This document shows positions 8,323 to 17,788 of a stretch of 64,000 bases of DNA, one piece after another. The stretch spans positions 62,001 to 126,000 of the forward strand of contig NZ_NCXM01000001.1 of assembly GCF_002104765.1 (NCBI RefSeq). The letters are read 5' to 3'. The notes beneath the pieces were generated by a model. That model was given only the letters and a program-made list of their open reading frames with translations, had not been told where the DNA came from and did not search any database. This DNA is from Mycolicibacterium vulneris (lineage in GTDB: Bacteria; Actinomycetota; Actinomycetes; Mycobacteriales; Mycobacteriaceae). Numbering within the stretch: the first letter of the stretch is position 1; the number at the start of each line of letters is the position of its first letter. Made by a program: the position numbers and the translations under genes.

Positions 8323-9714
8323 ATGAAGTTCAGGCTGCGCGAACGCGAACTGCACTCGGCGTGGTGGACGCTGTTTTTGTTCGCCGCGATCGGCGCGTTC
8401 TTCTTTGTGACCACGGCGGCTTTCAGCGGAGCTTATAAGTCCTACGTGCCGGTGACACTGAGATCGGACCGCGCCGGGCTGGTGATGGAGCCAGGCGCCA
8501 AGGTGTTGTTGCGCGGCGTCCAGGTCGGCCAGGTCGCCGACATCGGCGGCGCCGGCAACGACCAGGTCAGCCTACGACTCGACATCGATCACGACCAAAT
8601 CCGCTACATCCCAGCCAACGTGCAGGCCCAGATCAAGGCCACGACCGCATTCGGCGCGAAATTCGTCGAGCTGGTCTCTCCGCCACACCCCAGCACTGCG
8701 CGGCTGGCGGCAGGCACAGTGCTGCGGTCGGAGAATTCCAGCACCGAAATCAACACCGTGTTTGAAAATGTCGTCGATCTTCTCAAGATGGTCGATCCGC
8801 TCAAGCTCAACGCCGTCCTGACCGCCGTGGCTGAGGGGGTCCGTGGACAAGGCCAGCGGATGGGCGAGGCGACCAGCGGCCTCAATCAGGTGTTGCAGGC
8901 ACTCAACTCCCGCAACGACACCTTTCGTGAGGACTGGCGCGCCTTCAAAGACCTCAACGACACCTACGCCGCAGCCGCCCCGGACATCCTGACGATCCTG
9001 AATGCCGCGAGCACAACGAGCAACACCGTCGTCAATCACTCGGCGGCGCTAGATTCCTTGCTGCTCAACGCCATCGGTCTGTCCAAGGCCGGAACCAATC
9101 TGCTGGGCACCAGCAGAGACAGCCTCGTCGCCACGATCAACACCTGGGAGCCGACCACGAACTTGCTGCTCACCTACAACCCCGAGTACACGTGCATGTT
9201 GCAGGGCGCCCAGTGGTTCCTCGACAACGGGGGCCGCTCGGCCTACGGCGGCGGCACCAGCGGGCAGGGCTTCGACTTCGACATCGCGCTGCTGCTGGGT
9301 AATGACCCCTACGCCTATCCCGACAATCTGCCCATCGTGGCGGCCAAGGGCGGACCCGGCGGCAAGCCCGGCTGTGGGTCGTTGCCGGATCCCACGAAGA
9401 ATTTCCCGGTACGCCAGCTGATCACCAACACCGGGTGGGGAACCGGGCTGGATATTCGGCCCAACCCCGGCATCGGGCATCCCTGCTGGATCGACTACCT
9501 GCCCGTCACTCGGGCAATCCCCCAGCCGCCCAGCATCCGCCCATGCATCCCCGGACCGGCTGTCGGGCCCAACCCCGGCGGCCCGCCTTACGGGGCGGCC
9601 CTCTACGGCCCCGGCGGGGTGCCGCTGTGGCCGGGTGTGCCACCAGCCTCCCCCAATTCCGCGCCGCCCGAATCCGTCCCGTCACCAGCTCAAGCGCCGG
9701 TACCGCCACCGTGA
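8323..9714 (+). CDS. mceA: Mce family protein A
   Basis: 463 aa. One N-terminal membrane anchor (about 15-35) is followed by the MCE/MlaD domain (YKSYVPVTLRSDRAGLVMEPGAKVLLRGVQVGQV, about 38-120), a long helical region, and a C-terminal tail rich in Pro and Gly with paired cysteines (YTCMLQGAQW; KPGCGSLP; HPCWIDYLP). Length and layout are normal for MceA. The helical parts of the six subunits are thought to form a periplasm-spanning tunnel. It begins 2 bp after yrbEB and ends 37 bp before mceB, with an ordinary ribosome site between. Confidence 0.9.
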   Translation: MKFRLRERELHSAWWTLFLFAAIGAFFFVTTAAFSGAYKSYVPVTLRSDRAGLVMEPGAKVLLRGVQVGQVADIGGAGNDQVSLRLDIDHDQIRYIPANVQAQIKATTAFGAKFVELVSPPHPSTARLAAGTVLRSENSSTEINTVFENVVDLLKMVDPLKLNAVLTAVAEGVRGQGQRMGEATSGLNQVLQALNSRNDTFREDWRAFKDLNDTYAAAAPDILTILNAASTTSNTVVNHSAALDSLLLNAIGLSKAGTNLLGTSRDSLVATINTWEPTTNLLLTYNPEYTCMLQGAQWFLDNGGRSAYGGGTSGQGFDFDIALLLGNDPYAYPDNLPIVAAKGGPGGKPGCGSLPDPTKNFPVRQLITNTGWGTGLDIRPNPGIGHPCWIDYLPVTRAIPQPPSIRPCIPGPAVGPNPGGPPYGAALYGPGGVPLWPGVPPASPNSAPPESVPSPAQAPVPPP

Positions 9715-9751
9715 CCGCCACCACCGAGCCACACCGAGCAGGAGAGACACC

Positions 9752-10780
9752 GTGCGAAACCAGCTAAGAGCCGTCGTGTGGCGACTCGGCGTCTTCTTGA
9801 CGGCCTGCGCGTTCGGTGCGTTCCTGCTGCTGACCATCTTCGCGCAGTTCCGGTTCGGCACCGGCACCACCTACACCGCCGAGTTCACCAACGTGTCCGG
9901 TCTCAGAAAGGGCGACTTGGTGCGCATCGCCGGCGTGGAAGTCGGCAAGGTCCAAGACATCGCCATCAATCCCGACGCGACGGTCCGCGTCGACTTCTCT
10001 ACCGACAAGTCGGTCGTGCTTACCCAGGGAAGCCAGGCGGCCATCCGCTACGACAACCTGTTCGGGGGTCGCTACCTGGCCCTCGAAGAGGGCGCAGGGT
10101 CAGCCACCATCCTTCGTCCCGGTCAAACCATCCCGCTGGCCCGCACCAAACCCGCCCTGGATCTCGATGCGCTCGTCGGCGGCTTTAAGCCGCTGTTTCG
10201 GGCGCTGAACCCTGAACAGGTCAACGAGCTCAGCGCCCAACTGTTACAGGCATTTCAGGGCCAGGGCCCCACGATCGGCTCATTTCTGGATCAGGCGGCC
10301 GCGGTGACCAATACGTTGGCCGACCGCGACGTGCTGATCGGCCAGGTCATCGACAACCTCACCGTGGTGCTGGGCTCATTGGGGGGCCAAAGCGACAAAC
10401 TGGACAAAGCGGTGACCTCGCTATCGCAGCTGATCGCAGGGCTCGCCGCCCACAAGACCGACATTTCCAATGCGGTGGCCTACACCAACGCCGCGGCCGG
10501 TTCGGTCGCCGACCTCCTCTCACAGGCCCGTGGACCCTTCCGCGACGTCGTTCATCAGACCGACCGGGCGGCGGGGATCGCCGTCGCCGACCACGACTAC
10601 CTCGACAATCTGCTCAACACGCTGCCCGACCATTATCGGGCGCTGGACCGGCAAGCCATCTACGGCGACTTCTTCACCTTCTATCTGTGCAATCTCGTTC
10701 TTAAGGTCAACGGCAAAGGGGGGCAGCCGGTGTATGTGAAGCTGGCCGGTCAAAGCACGGGGCGGTGCACGCCGAAGTGA
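9752..10780 (+). CDS. mceB: Mce family protein B
   Basis: 342 aa from GTG 9752, preceded by GGAGAGACACC. The frame is open upstream to 9635, but that part overlaps the proline-rich end of mceA and reads as arginine/histidine repeats. The anchor helix is at about 8-32 (LGVFLTACAFGAFLLLTIF), the MCE domain at about 38-115 (VSGLRKGDLVRIAGVEVGKVQDI), then helices to a short C-terminus with two cysteines. It is shorter than the A and C-F subunits because it lacks a proline-rich tail, which is usual for MceB. Its stop overlaps the mceC start (GTGA), indicating translational coupling. Confidence 0.9.
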   Translation: MRNQLRAVVWRLGVFLTACAFGAFLLLTIFAQFRFGTGTTYTAEFTNVSGLRKGDLVRIAGVEVGKVQDIAINPDATVRVDFSTDKSVVLTQGSQAAIRYDNLFGGRYLALEEGAGSATILRPGQTIPLARTKPALDLDALVGGFKPLFRALNPEQVNELSAQLLQAFQGQGPTIGSFLDQAAAVTNTLADRDVLIGQVIDNLTVVLGSLGGQSDKLDKAVTSLSQLIAGLAAHKTDISNAVAYTNAAAGSVADLLSQARGPFRDVVHQTDRAAGIAVADHDYLDNLLNTLPDHYRALDRQAIYGDFFTFYLCNLVLKVNGKGGQPVYVKLAGQSTGRCTPK

Positions 10781-12108
10781 AATCGTTTTCTGAACGCAGC
10801 CCCCTGGTCATCGGCGCCCTGGGCCTCATGGCCGTGGCCACAGTGGTAATGGCGGCGTTGCAGTATCAGAAGCTGCCCTTTTTCAACCAAGGGAAGAGCT
10901 ATTCAGCTTATTTCGCCGACGCCGGCGGCCTATTCGACGGTGCCGGGGTAGAGGTATCGGGTTATCAGGTGGGCAAGGTGTCCAGCATCGGACTAGAGGG
11001 GCCCGGTGTGCGGGTCACCTTTAAGATCGACAAAAAAGTCCATCTCGGCGATCGCACCGAAGCCGCAATCAAGACCAAAAGCTTGCTGGGCAGCAAGATC
11101 CTAGACGTGACGCCGCGTGGTACCGGCGAACTCGACCGCGCGATCCCGCTGGATCGGACGGTGTCGCCCTACCAGCTGCCCGATGCCCTGGGCGACTTGG
11201 CGACCACCATCAGCGGCCTCAACACCAACCAGCTATCGGACTCACTGGCCACCCTCGCGCAAACCTTCGCCAACACCCCCGCCGACCTGAAAGATGCGGT
11301 GCAAGGCGTGGCCCGGTTCGCCCAAATACTTGACACCCGCGACACCCAGCTACGCACGCTGCTCGACAACGCCGCCAAAGCCACCGCCGTGCTGGCCAAG
11401 CGCACCGACCAGATAGTCAGCTTGGTCAAAGACACCAACGCTCTGCTGGCACAGCTGCGCACCCAAAGCGCCGCACTCGACCGGATCTCGACGAACATTT
11501 CCTCGGTGTCCCAGCAACTCAAGGGATTCATCGCCGACAACCGCGAGCAGCTACGCCCCGCGCTGGACAAGCTCAATGGTGTCCTCGCGATCGTCGACAA
11601 CCGTAAGGAGCGTGTGCAGCAAACCATCAAGGGACTCAACGCCTACGCCATGTCCCTGGGGGAATCCGTGGGCTCAGGCCCGTTCTTCAAGGCGTACGTG
11701 GTGAACTTGCTGCCCGGTCAGTTCGTGCAGCCCTTCGTCAATGCCGCATTCTCTGACCTCGGTTTGGATCCTGCCACTCTGCTGCCCTCCCAGCTTTCCA
11801 ACCCGCAGACCGGTCAACCAGGCACCCCGGCGTTGCCGGTGCCCTACCCGCGCACCGGCCAAGGCGGGGAGCCCCGGCTCACCATTCCCGACGCGATCAC
11901 CGGAAACCCGGGCGACCACCCGTGCCCACTGCCGGGTCCGGGCTGCTACCCGTATCGGGAGCCGGCGCCCGCTCCGCCTCCCGGCGGTCCACCACCTGGC
12001 CCGCCCGCAGCGTCCCCGCCGGGGATGCAATCCGTACCTGAGCCGACACCACCACCGCTCAATGTGGAAGTGGGACCGGGCCCGTCGCGGCCAGGAGGCC
12101 AACCATGA
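10777..12108 (+). CDS. mceC: Mce family protein C
   Basis: 443 aa from GTG 10777, chosen because it overlaps the mceB stop as GTGA; a GTG at 10765 is the alternative. Anchor helix at about 10-30, MCE domain at about 35-115 (GGLFDGAGVEVSGYQVGKVSSIGLEG), and a long coiled helical segment (DTQLRTLLDNAAKATAVLAKRTDQI). The C-terminal roughly 90 residues are very rich in proline (PAPAPPPGGPPPGPP), a feature of several Mce subunits thought to lie at the outer end. It overlaps mceD by 4 bp (ATGA). Confidence 0.9.
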   Translation: MKSFSERSPLVIGALGLMAVATVVMAALQYQKLPFFNQGKSYSAYFADAGGLFDGAGVEVSGYQVGKVSSIGLEGPGVRVTFKIDKKVHLGDRTEAAIKTKSLLGSKILDVTPRGTGELDRAIPLDRTVSPYQLPDALGDLATTISGLNTNQLSDSLATLAQTFANTPADLKDAVQGVARFAQILDTRDTQLRTLLDNAAKATAVLAKRTDQIVSLVKDTNALLAQLRTQSAALDRISTNISSVSQQLKGFIADNREQLRPALDKLNGVLAIVDNRKERVQQTIKGLNAYAMSLGESVGSGPFFKAYVVNLLPGQFVQPFVNAAFSDLGLDPATLLPSQLSNPQTGQPGTPALPVPYPRTGQGGEPRLTIPDAITGNPGDHPCPLPGPGCYPYREPAPAPPPGGPPPGPPAASPPGMQSVPEPTPPPLNVEVGPGPSRPGGQP

Positions 12109-13451
12109 CGGCCAGACTGCGCCAGGCCCGTCTTATCTTGGCCACCACGTTGGCTCTAGTCCTAGCCGCCGGGGTCGTCGTGGCGATGCGCACCGCCGAG
12201 CAAACCGCGCGAACCATGATGATCGCGTACTTCGACAACAGCACCGGGGTGTTTCCCGGTGACGACGTACGCATTCGGGGGGTGCCGGTGGGCAAGGTCG
12301 ACAAGATCGAACCCCAGCCGCAGCGGGCCAAGGTGTCCTTCTGGATCGACGGCAAATACAAAGTGCCCGCAGACGCCAAGGCTGTGATCCTGTCGCCGCA
12401 ACTAGTCACCGGGCGAGCGATCCAGTTGACCCCGCCCTACACGAGCGGACCCGCCATGGCTAACGGCGGGGGCATCCCGCAAGACCGCACCGCGGTCCCC
12501 GTCGAATGGGATGATCTGCGTGCCCAACTGCAGCGGCTGACCGAATTACTCAAACCCACCCAGCCTGGTGGGGTCAGCACGCTGGGCGCGCTGATCAACA
12601 CCGCCGCCGCCAATCTGCGTGGACAAGGCGGCGCCATCCGCGACACCATCATCAAACTGTCACAGACCATCTCGGCGCTCGGCGACCACAGCAACGACAT
12701 CTTCGCCACCCTGAAAAACCTGTCGACGCTAGTGACGGCGCTGCACGACAGTGCCGATCTGCTCGAACAGCTCAACCGCAACCTGGCCTCGGTATCGTCC
12801 CTGCTGGCCGATGACCCCCACAAGGTCGCTCATGCCGGCGAGGACCTCAATGCGGTGGTGGCCGACGTACAACACTTCGCCGCCGACAACCGCGAAGCAA
12901 TCGGTACCGCCTCCGACAAACTCACGTCCATCACCAACGCTCTCGTCAGCAGCCTTGATGACATCAAGCAAACCCTGCATATCGCGCCGTCAACGTTTGC
13001 CAACTTCAACAACATCTTCGAACCGTCCGGCGGTCAGCTCACCGGCGCACTGGCAATCAACAACTTCGCGAACCCCATCTCCTTCCTGTGCGGAGCGATC
13101 CAGTCCGCCTCCCGGCTCGGCGGTGAGCAAGCGGCCAAACTCTGCGTGCAATACCTGGCGCCGATCTTTAAGAACCGCCAAATCAACTACCCACCGATCG
13201 GCGAGGACCTGCTGGTGGGAGCCCAAGCCAGGCCCAATGAGGTCACCTACAGCGAAAACTGGATGCGGCCCGACTACGTCCCTCCCGCCCCCAATGAGCC
13301 ACCGGCCGATATGCCTGCCCCCGCGGGGCCGGGAGGCGCCCCGGCCCCACCGCTCGCGCCCCCTGGGGCGCCCGCTCCGGACACCGCCGCGGTGCCGACC
13401 GACCCAGCCGCGGGCCTACCTGGGCTGATGCTGCCCTCGGAAGCACACTGA
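12105..13451 (+). CDS. mceD: Mce family protein D
   Basis: 448 aa. Anchor helix at about 9-27, MCE domain (DNSTGVFPGDDVRIRGVPVGKVDKIEP) at about 38-115, helical region with FAADNREAIGTASDKL, a conserved block FANPISFLCGAIQSASRLGG near residues 320-340, and a Pro/Ala-rich tail. The ATG overlaps the mceC stop (ATGA) and its own stop overlaps the mceE start (TGATG). The unbroken overlaps across mceB-mceE argue for one transcript and near-equal subunit supply. Confidence 0.9.
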   Translation: MTARLRQARLILATTLALVLAAGVVVAMRTAEQTARTMMIAYFDNSTGVFPGDDVRIRGVPVGKVDKIEPQPQRAKVSFWIDGKYKVPADAKAVILSPQLVTGRAIQLTPPYTSGPAMANGGGIPQDRTAVPVEWDDLRAQLQRLTELLKPTQPGGVSTLGALINTAAANLRGQGGAIRDTIIKLSQTISALGDHSNDIFATLKNLSTLVTALHDSADLLEQLNRNLASVSSLLADDPHKVAHAGEDLNAVVADVQHFAADNREAIGTASDKLTSITNALVSSLDDIKQTLHIAPSTFANFNNIFEPSGGQLTGALAINNFANPISFLCGAIQSASRLGGEQAAKLCVQYLAPIFKNRQINYPPIGEDLLVGAQARPNEVTYSENWMRPDYVPPAPNEPPADMPAPAGPGGAPAPPLAPPGAPAPDTAAVPTDPAAGLPGLMLPSEAH

Positions 13452-14608
13452 TGACCATCAACGGTTGGCGCCACGCGCGCGTAGTCCTCGTGGTCGCGGT
13501 GGCCGTGGCCGGGATCTCAGGCTGCAGCTGGCGTGGGCTGAACTCACTGCCACTGCCAGGCACCCAGGGCAACGGCCCAGGCTCGTTCCAGATTCACGCG
13601 CAGATGCCCGACGTCAACAACATCCAACCCAACTCCCGGGTGCGGGTGGCAGACGTCACCGTCGGCCACGTGACCAAAATCGAGCGCCAGGGCTGGCATG
13701 CGCTGGTCACGATGCGCCTCGACGGCAGTGTCAAGCTGCCCGCCAATGTCACTGCCGAGATCGGCACGACCAGCCTGCTCGGTTCACTGCACATCGAGCT
13801 GGCCCCACCGAAAGATGAGCCGCCCCAGGGTCTATTGCGTGACGGTGCGTTCATTCCGTTATCCCGTGCGGGCGCTTACCCGAGCACCGAACAGACGCTC
13901 GCCGCGCTGTCGTTGGTCCTCAACGGAGGCGGACTCGGTCACATCCAAGAGATCACCGAGGCGTTCAGTACAGCGTTCCGGGGCCGCGAGCACGACCTAC
14001 GCAGCCTGATCGGACAACTCGACACCTTCAGCGCCAACCTCAACAACCAAAGCGCGGACATCATCGCCGCCACCGACAGCCTCAACCGGCTGGTCGCCAA
14101 GTTCGCCGCGCAACAACCCGTGCTGGATCGGGCCCTGGCCAGCATCCCCGATGCGCTAAAAGTCCTCAACGACCAGCGGGACCACCTAGTAGAGGCGGCG
14201 GCCGAACTCAGCAAATTCAGCGCGCTGACCACCGACACCGTCAACAAAACCAAGGACAACCTGGTCAAAGAACTCAGCCAAGTCGCACCGGTGTTGGAAT
14301 CGCTGGCTAACGCTGGCCCCAGCCTGACACGGTCGCTGAGTCTGCTCTCCACGTTTCCGTTTCCCACTGAAGAAATCGAGAAATGGATGCGCGGCGACTA
14401 CGGCAACATGACCGCAATCGTCGACCTCACGCTCAGCCGCATCGACCAAGGGATCTTCACCGGGACCCGCTGGGAGTGCCATTTGACCCAGTTAGAGCTG
14501 CAGTGGGGTCGCACCATCGGCCAGTTCCCCAGCCCGTGTACCGCGGGCTACCGCGGTACACCGGGCAATCCGCTGGTCATCCCCTACCGTCAGGACCAAG
14601 GGCCTTAA
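13451..14608 (+). CDS. mceE: Mce family lipoprotein E
   Basis: 385 aa. Unlike the other subunits it has a lipoprotein signal: a hydrophobic run at residues 11-24 ending in GISGC, with the lipidated cysteine at 25. This is the standard MceE/LprN arrangement. The MCE domain (IQPNSRVRVADVTVGHVTKIERQGW) occupies about 50-125, followed by helical segments with NLNNQSADIIAATDSLNRLVAKF. The C-terminal block FTGTRWECHLTQLELQWGRTIGQFPSPC is typical of the family. Start by TGATG overlap with mceD; the stop abuts the mceF ATG. Confidence 0.9.
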   Translation: MTINGWRHARVVLVVAVAVAGISGCSWRGLNSLPLPGTQGNGPGSFQIHAQMPDVNNIQPNSRVRVADVTVGHVTKIERQGWHALVTMRLDGSVKLPANVTAEIGTTSLLGSLHIELAPPKDEPPQGLLRDGAFIPLSRAGAYPSTEQTLAALSLVLNGGGLGHIQEITEAFSTAFRGREHDLRSLIGQLDTFSANLNNQSADIIAATDSLNRLVAKFAAQQPVLDRALASIPDALKVLNDQRDHLVEAAAELSKFSALTTDTVNKTKDNLVKELSQVAPVLESLANAGPSLTRSLSLLSTFPFPTEEIEKWMRGDYGNMTAIVDLTLSRIDQGIFTGTRWECHLTQLELQWGRTIGQFPSPCTAGYRGTPGNPLVIPYRQDQGP

Positions 14609-16075
14609 ATGTACCTCAGCAAACAGATCAGGATTCAGCTGGCCATCTTCGCCGTGGTCGCCATCGTCGCCGTAACCGTGATGGCTTTGCACTTCATGAA
14701 GCTGCCCGCGATGCTGTTCGGCGTCGGGCGATACACGGTGACCATGCACCTGCCGCAAAGCGGAGGCCTGTATGGAAGCAGCAACGTCACCTACCGCGGC
14801 ACCGAAGTGGGCCGGGTGCAGTCGGTGCACCTGACCGACAGCGGCGTCGAAGCCATCCTGTCACTGAAATCCGGCATCAACATCCCCTCGAACCTCCAAG
14901 CCGAGGTACACAGCCAATCAGCGGTCGGCGAGCAATACGTTGAGCTGCTCCCGCGTAACGCCACCTCGCCGCCACTCAAAGATGGCGACGTGATCCCGGC
15001 CGGTGAGACCTCCGTGCCCCCCGACATCAATGCACTGCTCGCCGCCGCCAACACCGCCTTGAAGGCAATCCCCCACGACAACCTCAAAACGGTCGTCGAC
15101 GAGTCCTACACCGCTGTAGGCGGCCTGGGCCCCGAACTGTCGCGCCTGGTCAGAGGCTCCTCCGACCTGTCGATCGAAGCCCGCAAAAACCTTGACCCAC
15201 TCATCGCGCTCATCGACCAATGGCAACCCGTCGCCCGATCACAAACCCACACCTCAGAGACAATCCAGGGCTGGGCGTCACACCTAGCCACCGTCACGAC
15301 CGAACTACAGACCCACGACCAGGCCGTGGCCGGCATCATCGATCACGGCGGCCCAGCGGCCGCCGAAGCGCAAAACCTCATCGAGCGGCTGCAACCAACA
15401 TTGCCCATCCTGATGGCCAACCTGCTCAGCATCGGCAAAGTCGCCCTCACCTACAACAACGACGTCGAACAACTCCTGGTGTTGGTGCCCGAAGGCGTGT
15501 CCATCATGGGTGCCACCCTCGTGGCCAACGCCAACACTAAGCAGGCCTACCGGGGCGCTTACCTCAGCTTCAACCTCAACATCAATCTGCCACCGGCGTG
15601 CACCACCGGCTTCCTGCCCGCCCAGCAACAGCGCACCGCCAACTTCGTCGACTACCCGCAACGCGCACCGGGTGATCTGTACTGCCGAGTCCCCCAAGAC
15701 TCACCGCTGAACGTGCGAGGCGCCCGGAACATCCCCTGCGAAACCGTTCCCGGCAAACGCGCACCCACCGTGAAGATGTGCGAAAGCGACGAACAATACG
15801 TGCCCCTCAACGACGGCTTCAACTGGAAAGGCGACCCCAACGCCACCCTGTCCGGACAGGACGTCCCGCAGCTGCCGCCCGGCTCACCGCCACTCCTGTT
15901 AGCGCCCCCACCACCTCCGCAAACGCCTCCGCCACCGCTCGCAGCCGCCCAGTATGACCCGGCCACTGGCACCTACACCGGACCCGACGGCAAGGTCTAC
16001 ACCCAATCCGACCTGGCCAACACCGCCCCTAAGGACAAGACATGGCAAACCATGCTTGTGCCACCGGGAACCTGA
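14609..16075 (+). CDS. mceF: Mce family protein F
   Basis: 488 aa, the largest subunit here. Anchor helix at about 9-27, MCE domain at about 35-115 (QSGGLYGSSNVTYRGTEVGRVQSVHL), helical region, then a cysteine-containing block (PPACTTGFLPAQQQR; DLYCRVPQDSPLNVRGARNIPCE). The tail has a proline stretch and the family-typical YDPATGTYTGPDGKVYTQSDLA near the C-terminus. The ATG directly follows the mceE stop. Its stop lies in TGATG, so a weakly coupled start for the next gene is possible at 16075, though a better start exists at 16123. Confidence 0.9.
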   Translation: MYLSKQIRIQLAIFAVVAIVAVTVMALHFMKLPAMLFGVGRYTVTMHLPQSGGLYGSSNVTYRGTEVGRVQSVHLTDSGVEAILSLKSGINIPSNLQAEVHSQSAVGEQYVELLPRNATSPPLKDGDVIPAGETSVPPDINALLAAANTALKAIPHDNLKTVVDESYTAVGGLGPELSRLVRGSSDLSIEARKNLDPLIALIDQWQPVARSQTHTSETIQGWASHLATVTTELQTHDQAVAGIIDHGGPAAAEAQNLIERLQPTLPILMANLLSIGKVALTYNNDVEQLLVLVPEGVSIMGATLVANANTKQAYRGAYLSFNLNINLPPACTTGFLPAQQQRTANFVDYPQRAPGDLYCRVPQDSPLNVRGARNIPCETVPGKRAPTVKMCESDEQYVPLNDGFNWKGDPNATLSGQDVPQLPPGSPPLLLAPPPPPQTPPPPLAAAQYDPATGTYTGPDGKVYTQSDLANTAPKDKTWQTMLVPPGT

Positions 16076-16122
16076 TGGCCCGCAGGCCGGGACTCAGCGA
16101 CACCCCAACAACGGAGGAGAGC

Positions 16123-16725
16123 ATGCCCTCAGCCACCGTCGACACGGTCGACCCCGTCGACATCGAGGTCGACACCGAGGATGGCGCCGCCGGCCTGCCT
16201 GCCGATGACGCAGACACGCCGGAGTTGCCGAAGCCCCACGCGCCGGCGCCGACACGGCGGGCGGTTGTGCTCATTGTGGCCATCGTCGTCGCCCTGGCTG
16301 GTTTGGTCGGCTGGCTAGGATTTCGTGCCCGCCAATCACAGGAGACCCAGACCCAGCAGAACCAATTCCTGCAGGCGGCCAAACAGGGCGCGGTGAACCT
16401 GACAACGATCGACTGGCACCATCCCGAAGCCGATGTCCAGCGCATCCTCGACGCGGCGACCGGCCAGTTCTACGATGACTTCGCCCAACGGTCAAAGCCC
16501 TTCATCGATGTGGTCAAGCAAGTCCAGGCCACCACCGTCGGCACGATCACCGCAGCGGGCCTCGAATCACAAACCCGCGACACCGCCCAGGTTCTGGTAG
16601 CAGCCAGCGTGCAGACCTCCGATGCCAGCGCCCCCACCCAAGTTCCGCGCGCATGGCGCATGCGTGTCTTTGTTCAAAAAATTGACGGCCGGATCAAGGT
16701 CTCCAACGTGGAGTTCGTGTCATGA
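16123..16725 (+). CDS. Mce-associated membrane protein 1
   Basis: 200 aa from ATG 16123, which has a strong GGAGGAG site. An alternative ATG at 16075 overlaps the mceF stop and adds 16 residues. Layout: acidic N-terminal cytoplasmic segment, one membrane helix (VVLIVAIVVALAGLVGWLG), then a periplasmic domain starting QFLQAAKQGAVNLTTIDW, the signature of Mce-associated (Mam) proteins with a VirB8/NTF2-like fold. Such proteins are thought to stabilise the Mce complex. It overlaps the following Mam-like gene by 4 bp (ATGA). Confidence 0.82.
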   Translation: MPSATVDTVDPVDIEVDTEDGAAGLPADDADTPELPKPHAPAPTRRAVVLIVAIVVALAGLVGWLGFRARQSQETQTQQNQFLQAAKQGAVNLTTIDWHHPEADVQRILDAATGQFYDDFAQRSKPFIDVVKQVQATTVGTITAAGLESQTRDTAQVLVAASVQTSDASAPTQVPRAWRMRVFVQKIDGRIKVSNVEFVS

Positions 16726-17366
16726 GGCCGCTAAAGACCTCCACCGCAACCGATTCCGCCAGCTCCGACTCGGCAGAACCAACACCGGGCGAGACGCCGC
16801 CACCAGTGTCTAGCGAAGACCACGCGCAAGTCGACATCGACACCTCCGATCACCAGCAGCAGCAGACGACGCCGCACCGTCGCAGCCGCTGGAGGCAAGT
16901 GATCGTCTATTGCATGCTGCCCGCACTGGCACTGCTGCTAACCGCGGCCGCTGGCTTCCTCAAATGGCACGATACGTCCGTCCGCGACGCGCAGACCGCC
17001 TCCGCCGAATCACAGCGAGCCGCCACCGAAGGCACCGTCGCACTGCTGTCCTACAAACCCGACACCGTGGAAAAAGACCTCGCGTCTGCCAAGAACCGGC
17101 TCACCGGAACCTTCCTGGCCGCCTACACGAACCTCACCCACGACGTGGTAATCCCCGGAGCAAAACAAAAACAAATCTCTGCAGAGGCCACCGTCCCAGC
17201 TGGAGCGTCGATCTCGGCGACCCCCAACCATGCCGTTGTCCTGCTGTTCGTCAACCAAACCGTCACCATCGGTCAAAGCCCCCCCACCAACACCGCATCC
17301 AGTGTTCGCGTCACCCTCGACAAAATCGGTGGCCGCTGGCTCATCTCGCAATTCGACCCGGTCTAA
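16722..17366 (+). CDS. Mce-associated membrane protein 2
   Basis: 214 aa. A Ser/Thr/Gln-rich cytoplasmic head (about 1-55), one membrane helix at about 62-85 (VIVYCMLPALALLLTAAAGFL), and a periplasmic domain with ATEGTVALLSYKPDTVEKDLASAKNRLTGTF, which matches the second class of Mce-associated proteins. The C-terminal GGRWLISQFDPV is family-typical. It overlaps the previous gene (ATGA) and precedes the DUF732 gene by 6 bp. It probably forms a pair with protein 1, next to the channel. Confidence 0.82.
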   Translation: MRPLKTSTATDSASSDSAEPTPGETPPPVSSEDHAQVDIDTSDHQQQQTTPHRRSRWRQVIVYCMLPALALLLTAAAGFLKWHDTSVRDAQTASAESQRAATEGTVALLSYKPDTVEKDLASAKNRLTGTFLAAYTNLTHDVVIPGAKQKQISAEATVPAGASISATPNHAVVLLFVNQTVTIGQSPPTNTASSVRVTLDKIGGRWLISQFDPV

Positions 17367-17372
17367 GAGACA

Positions 17373-17771
17373 ATGCCGGTCGAATCCCCCACGCGCTATA
17401 CGCGCCAAAAGCCACTATCAGCAATGATCTTCACGTGCACCGCATTATTTGGCATCGCGACAGCAGCAGTCACACCAACCGCGCACGCTGACGTGGTGGC
17501 TTATCTGCTCAACGTGACGGTGCGGCCCGGCTACACCTTCGCCAACGCCGATGCGGCCTTGAACTACGGACACAGCCTCTGCGACAGAGTATCTCAAGGC
17601 CACAGCTACGCCGAAGTAGTGGCGGCGGTGGAGGCCGATTTCAACACCACCGACGAATACCAAGCCTCTTATCTGATCAGCCAAGCAGTCAACGAACTGT
17701 GCCCCGCCCAAATCTGGCAGTTGCGCAACTCGGCAGCGCACTACCGACGCCCAGCTCCTGCTGGCGGCTGA
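17373..17771 (+). CDS. secreted DUF732-family protein of the mce operon
   Basis: 132 aa. Signal peptide ending TAHA-D at about residue 39, then the DUF732 helical domain: YTFANADAALNYGHSLCDRVSQGHSYAEVV ... SYLISQAVNELCP. The two cysteines (in SLCDR and ELCP) are the conserved pair expected to form a disulfide. DUF732 proteins are small mycobacterial secreted proteins of unknown role. The tight spacing (6 bp after the Mam gene, 17 bp before the CAP gene) places it in the mce transcript. Two other DUF732 proteins lie in this window, at 21,898 and 56,931. Confidence 0.78.
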   Translation: MPVESPTRYTRQKPLSAMIFTCTALFGIATAAVTPTAHADVVAYLLNVTVRPGYTFANADAALNYGHSLCDRVSQGHSYAEVVAAVEADFNTTDEYQASYLISQAVNELCPAQIWQLRNSAAHYRRPAPAGG

Positions 17772-17788
17772 CGGAAAGGAAACCCGAC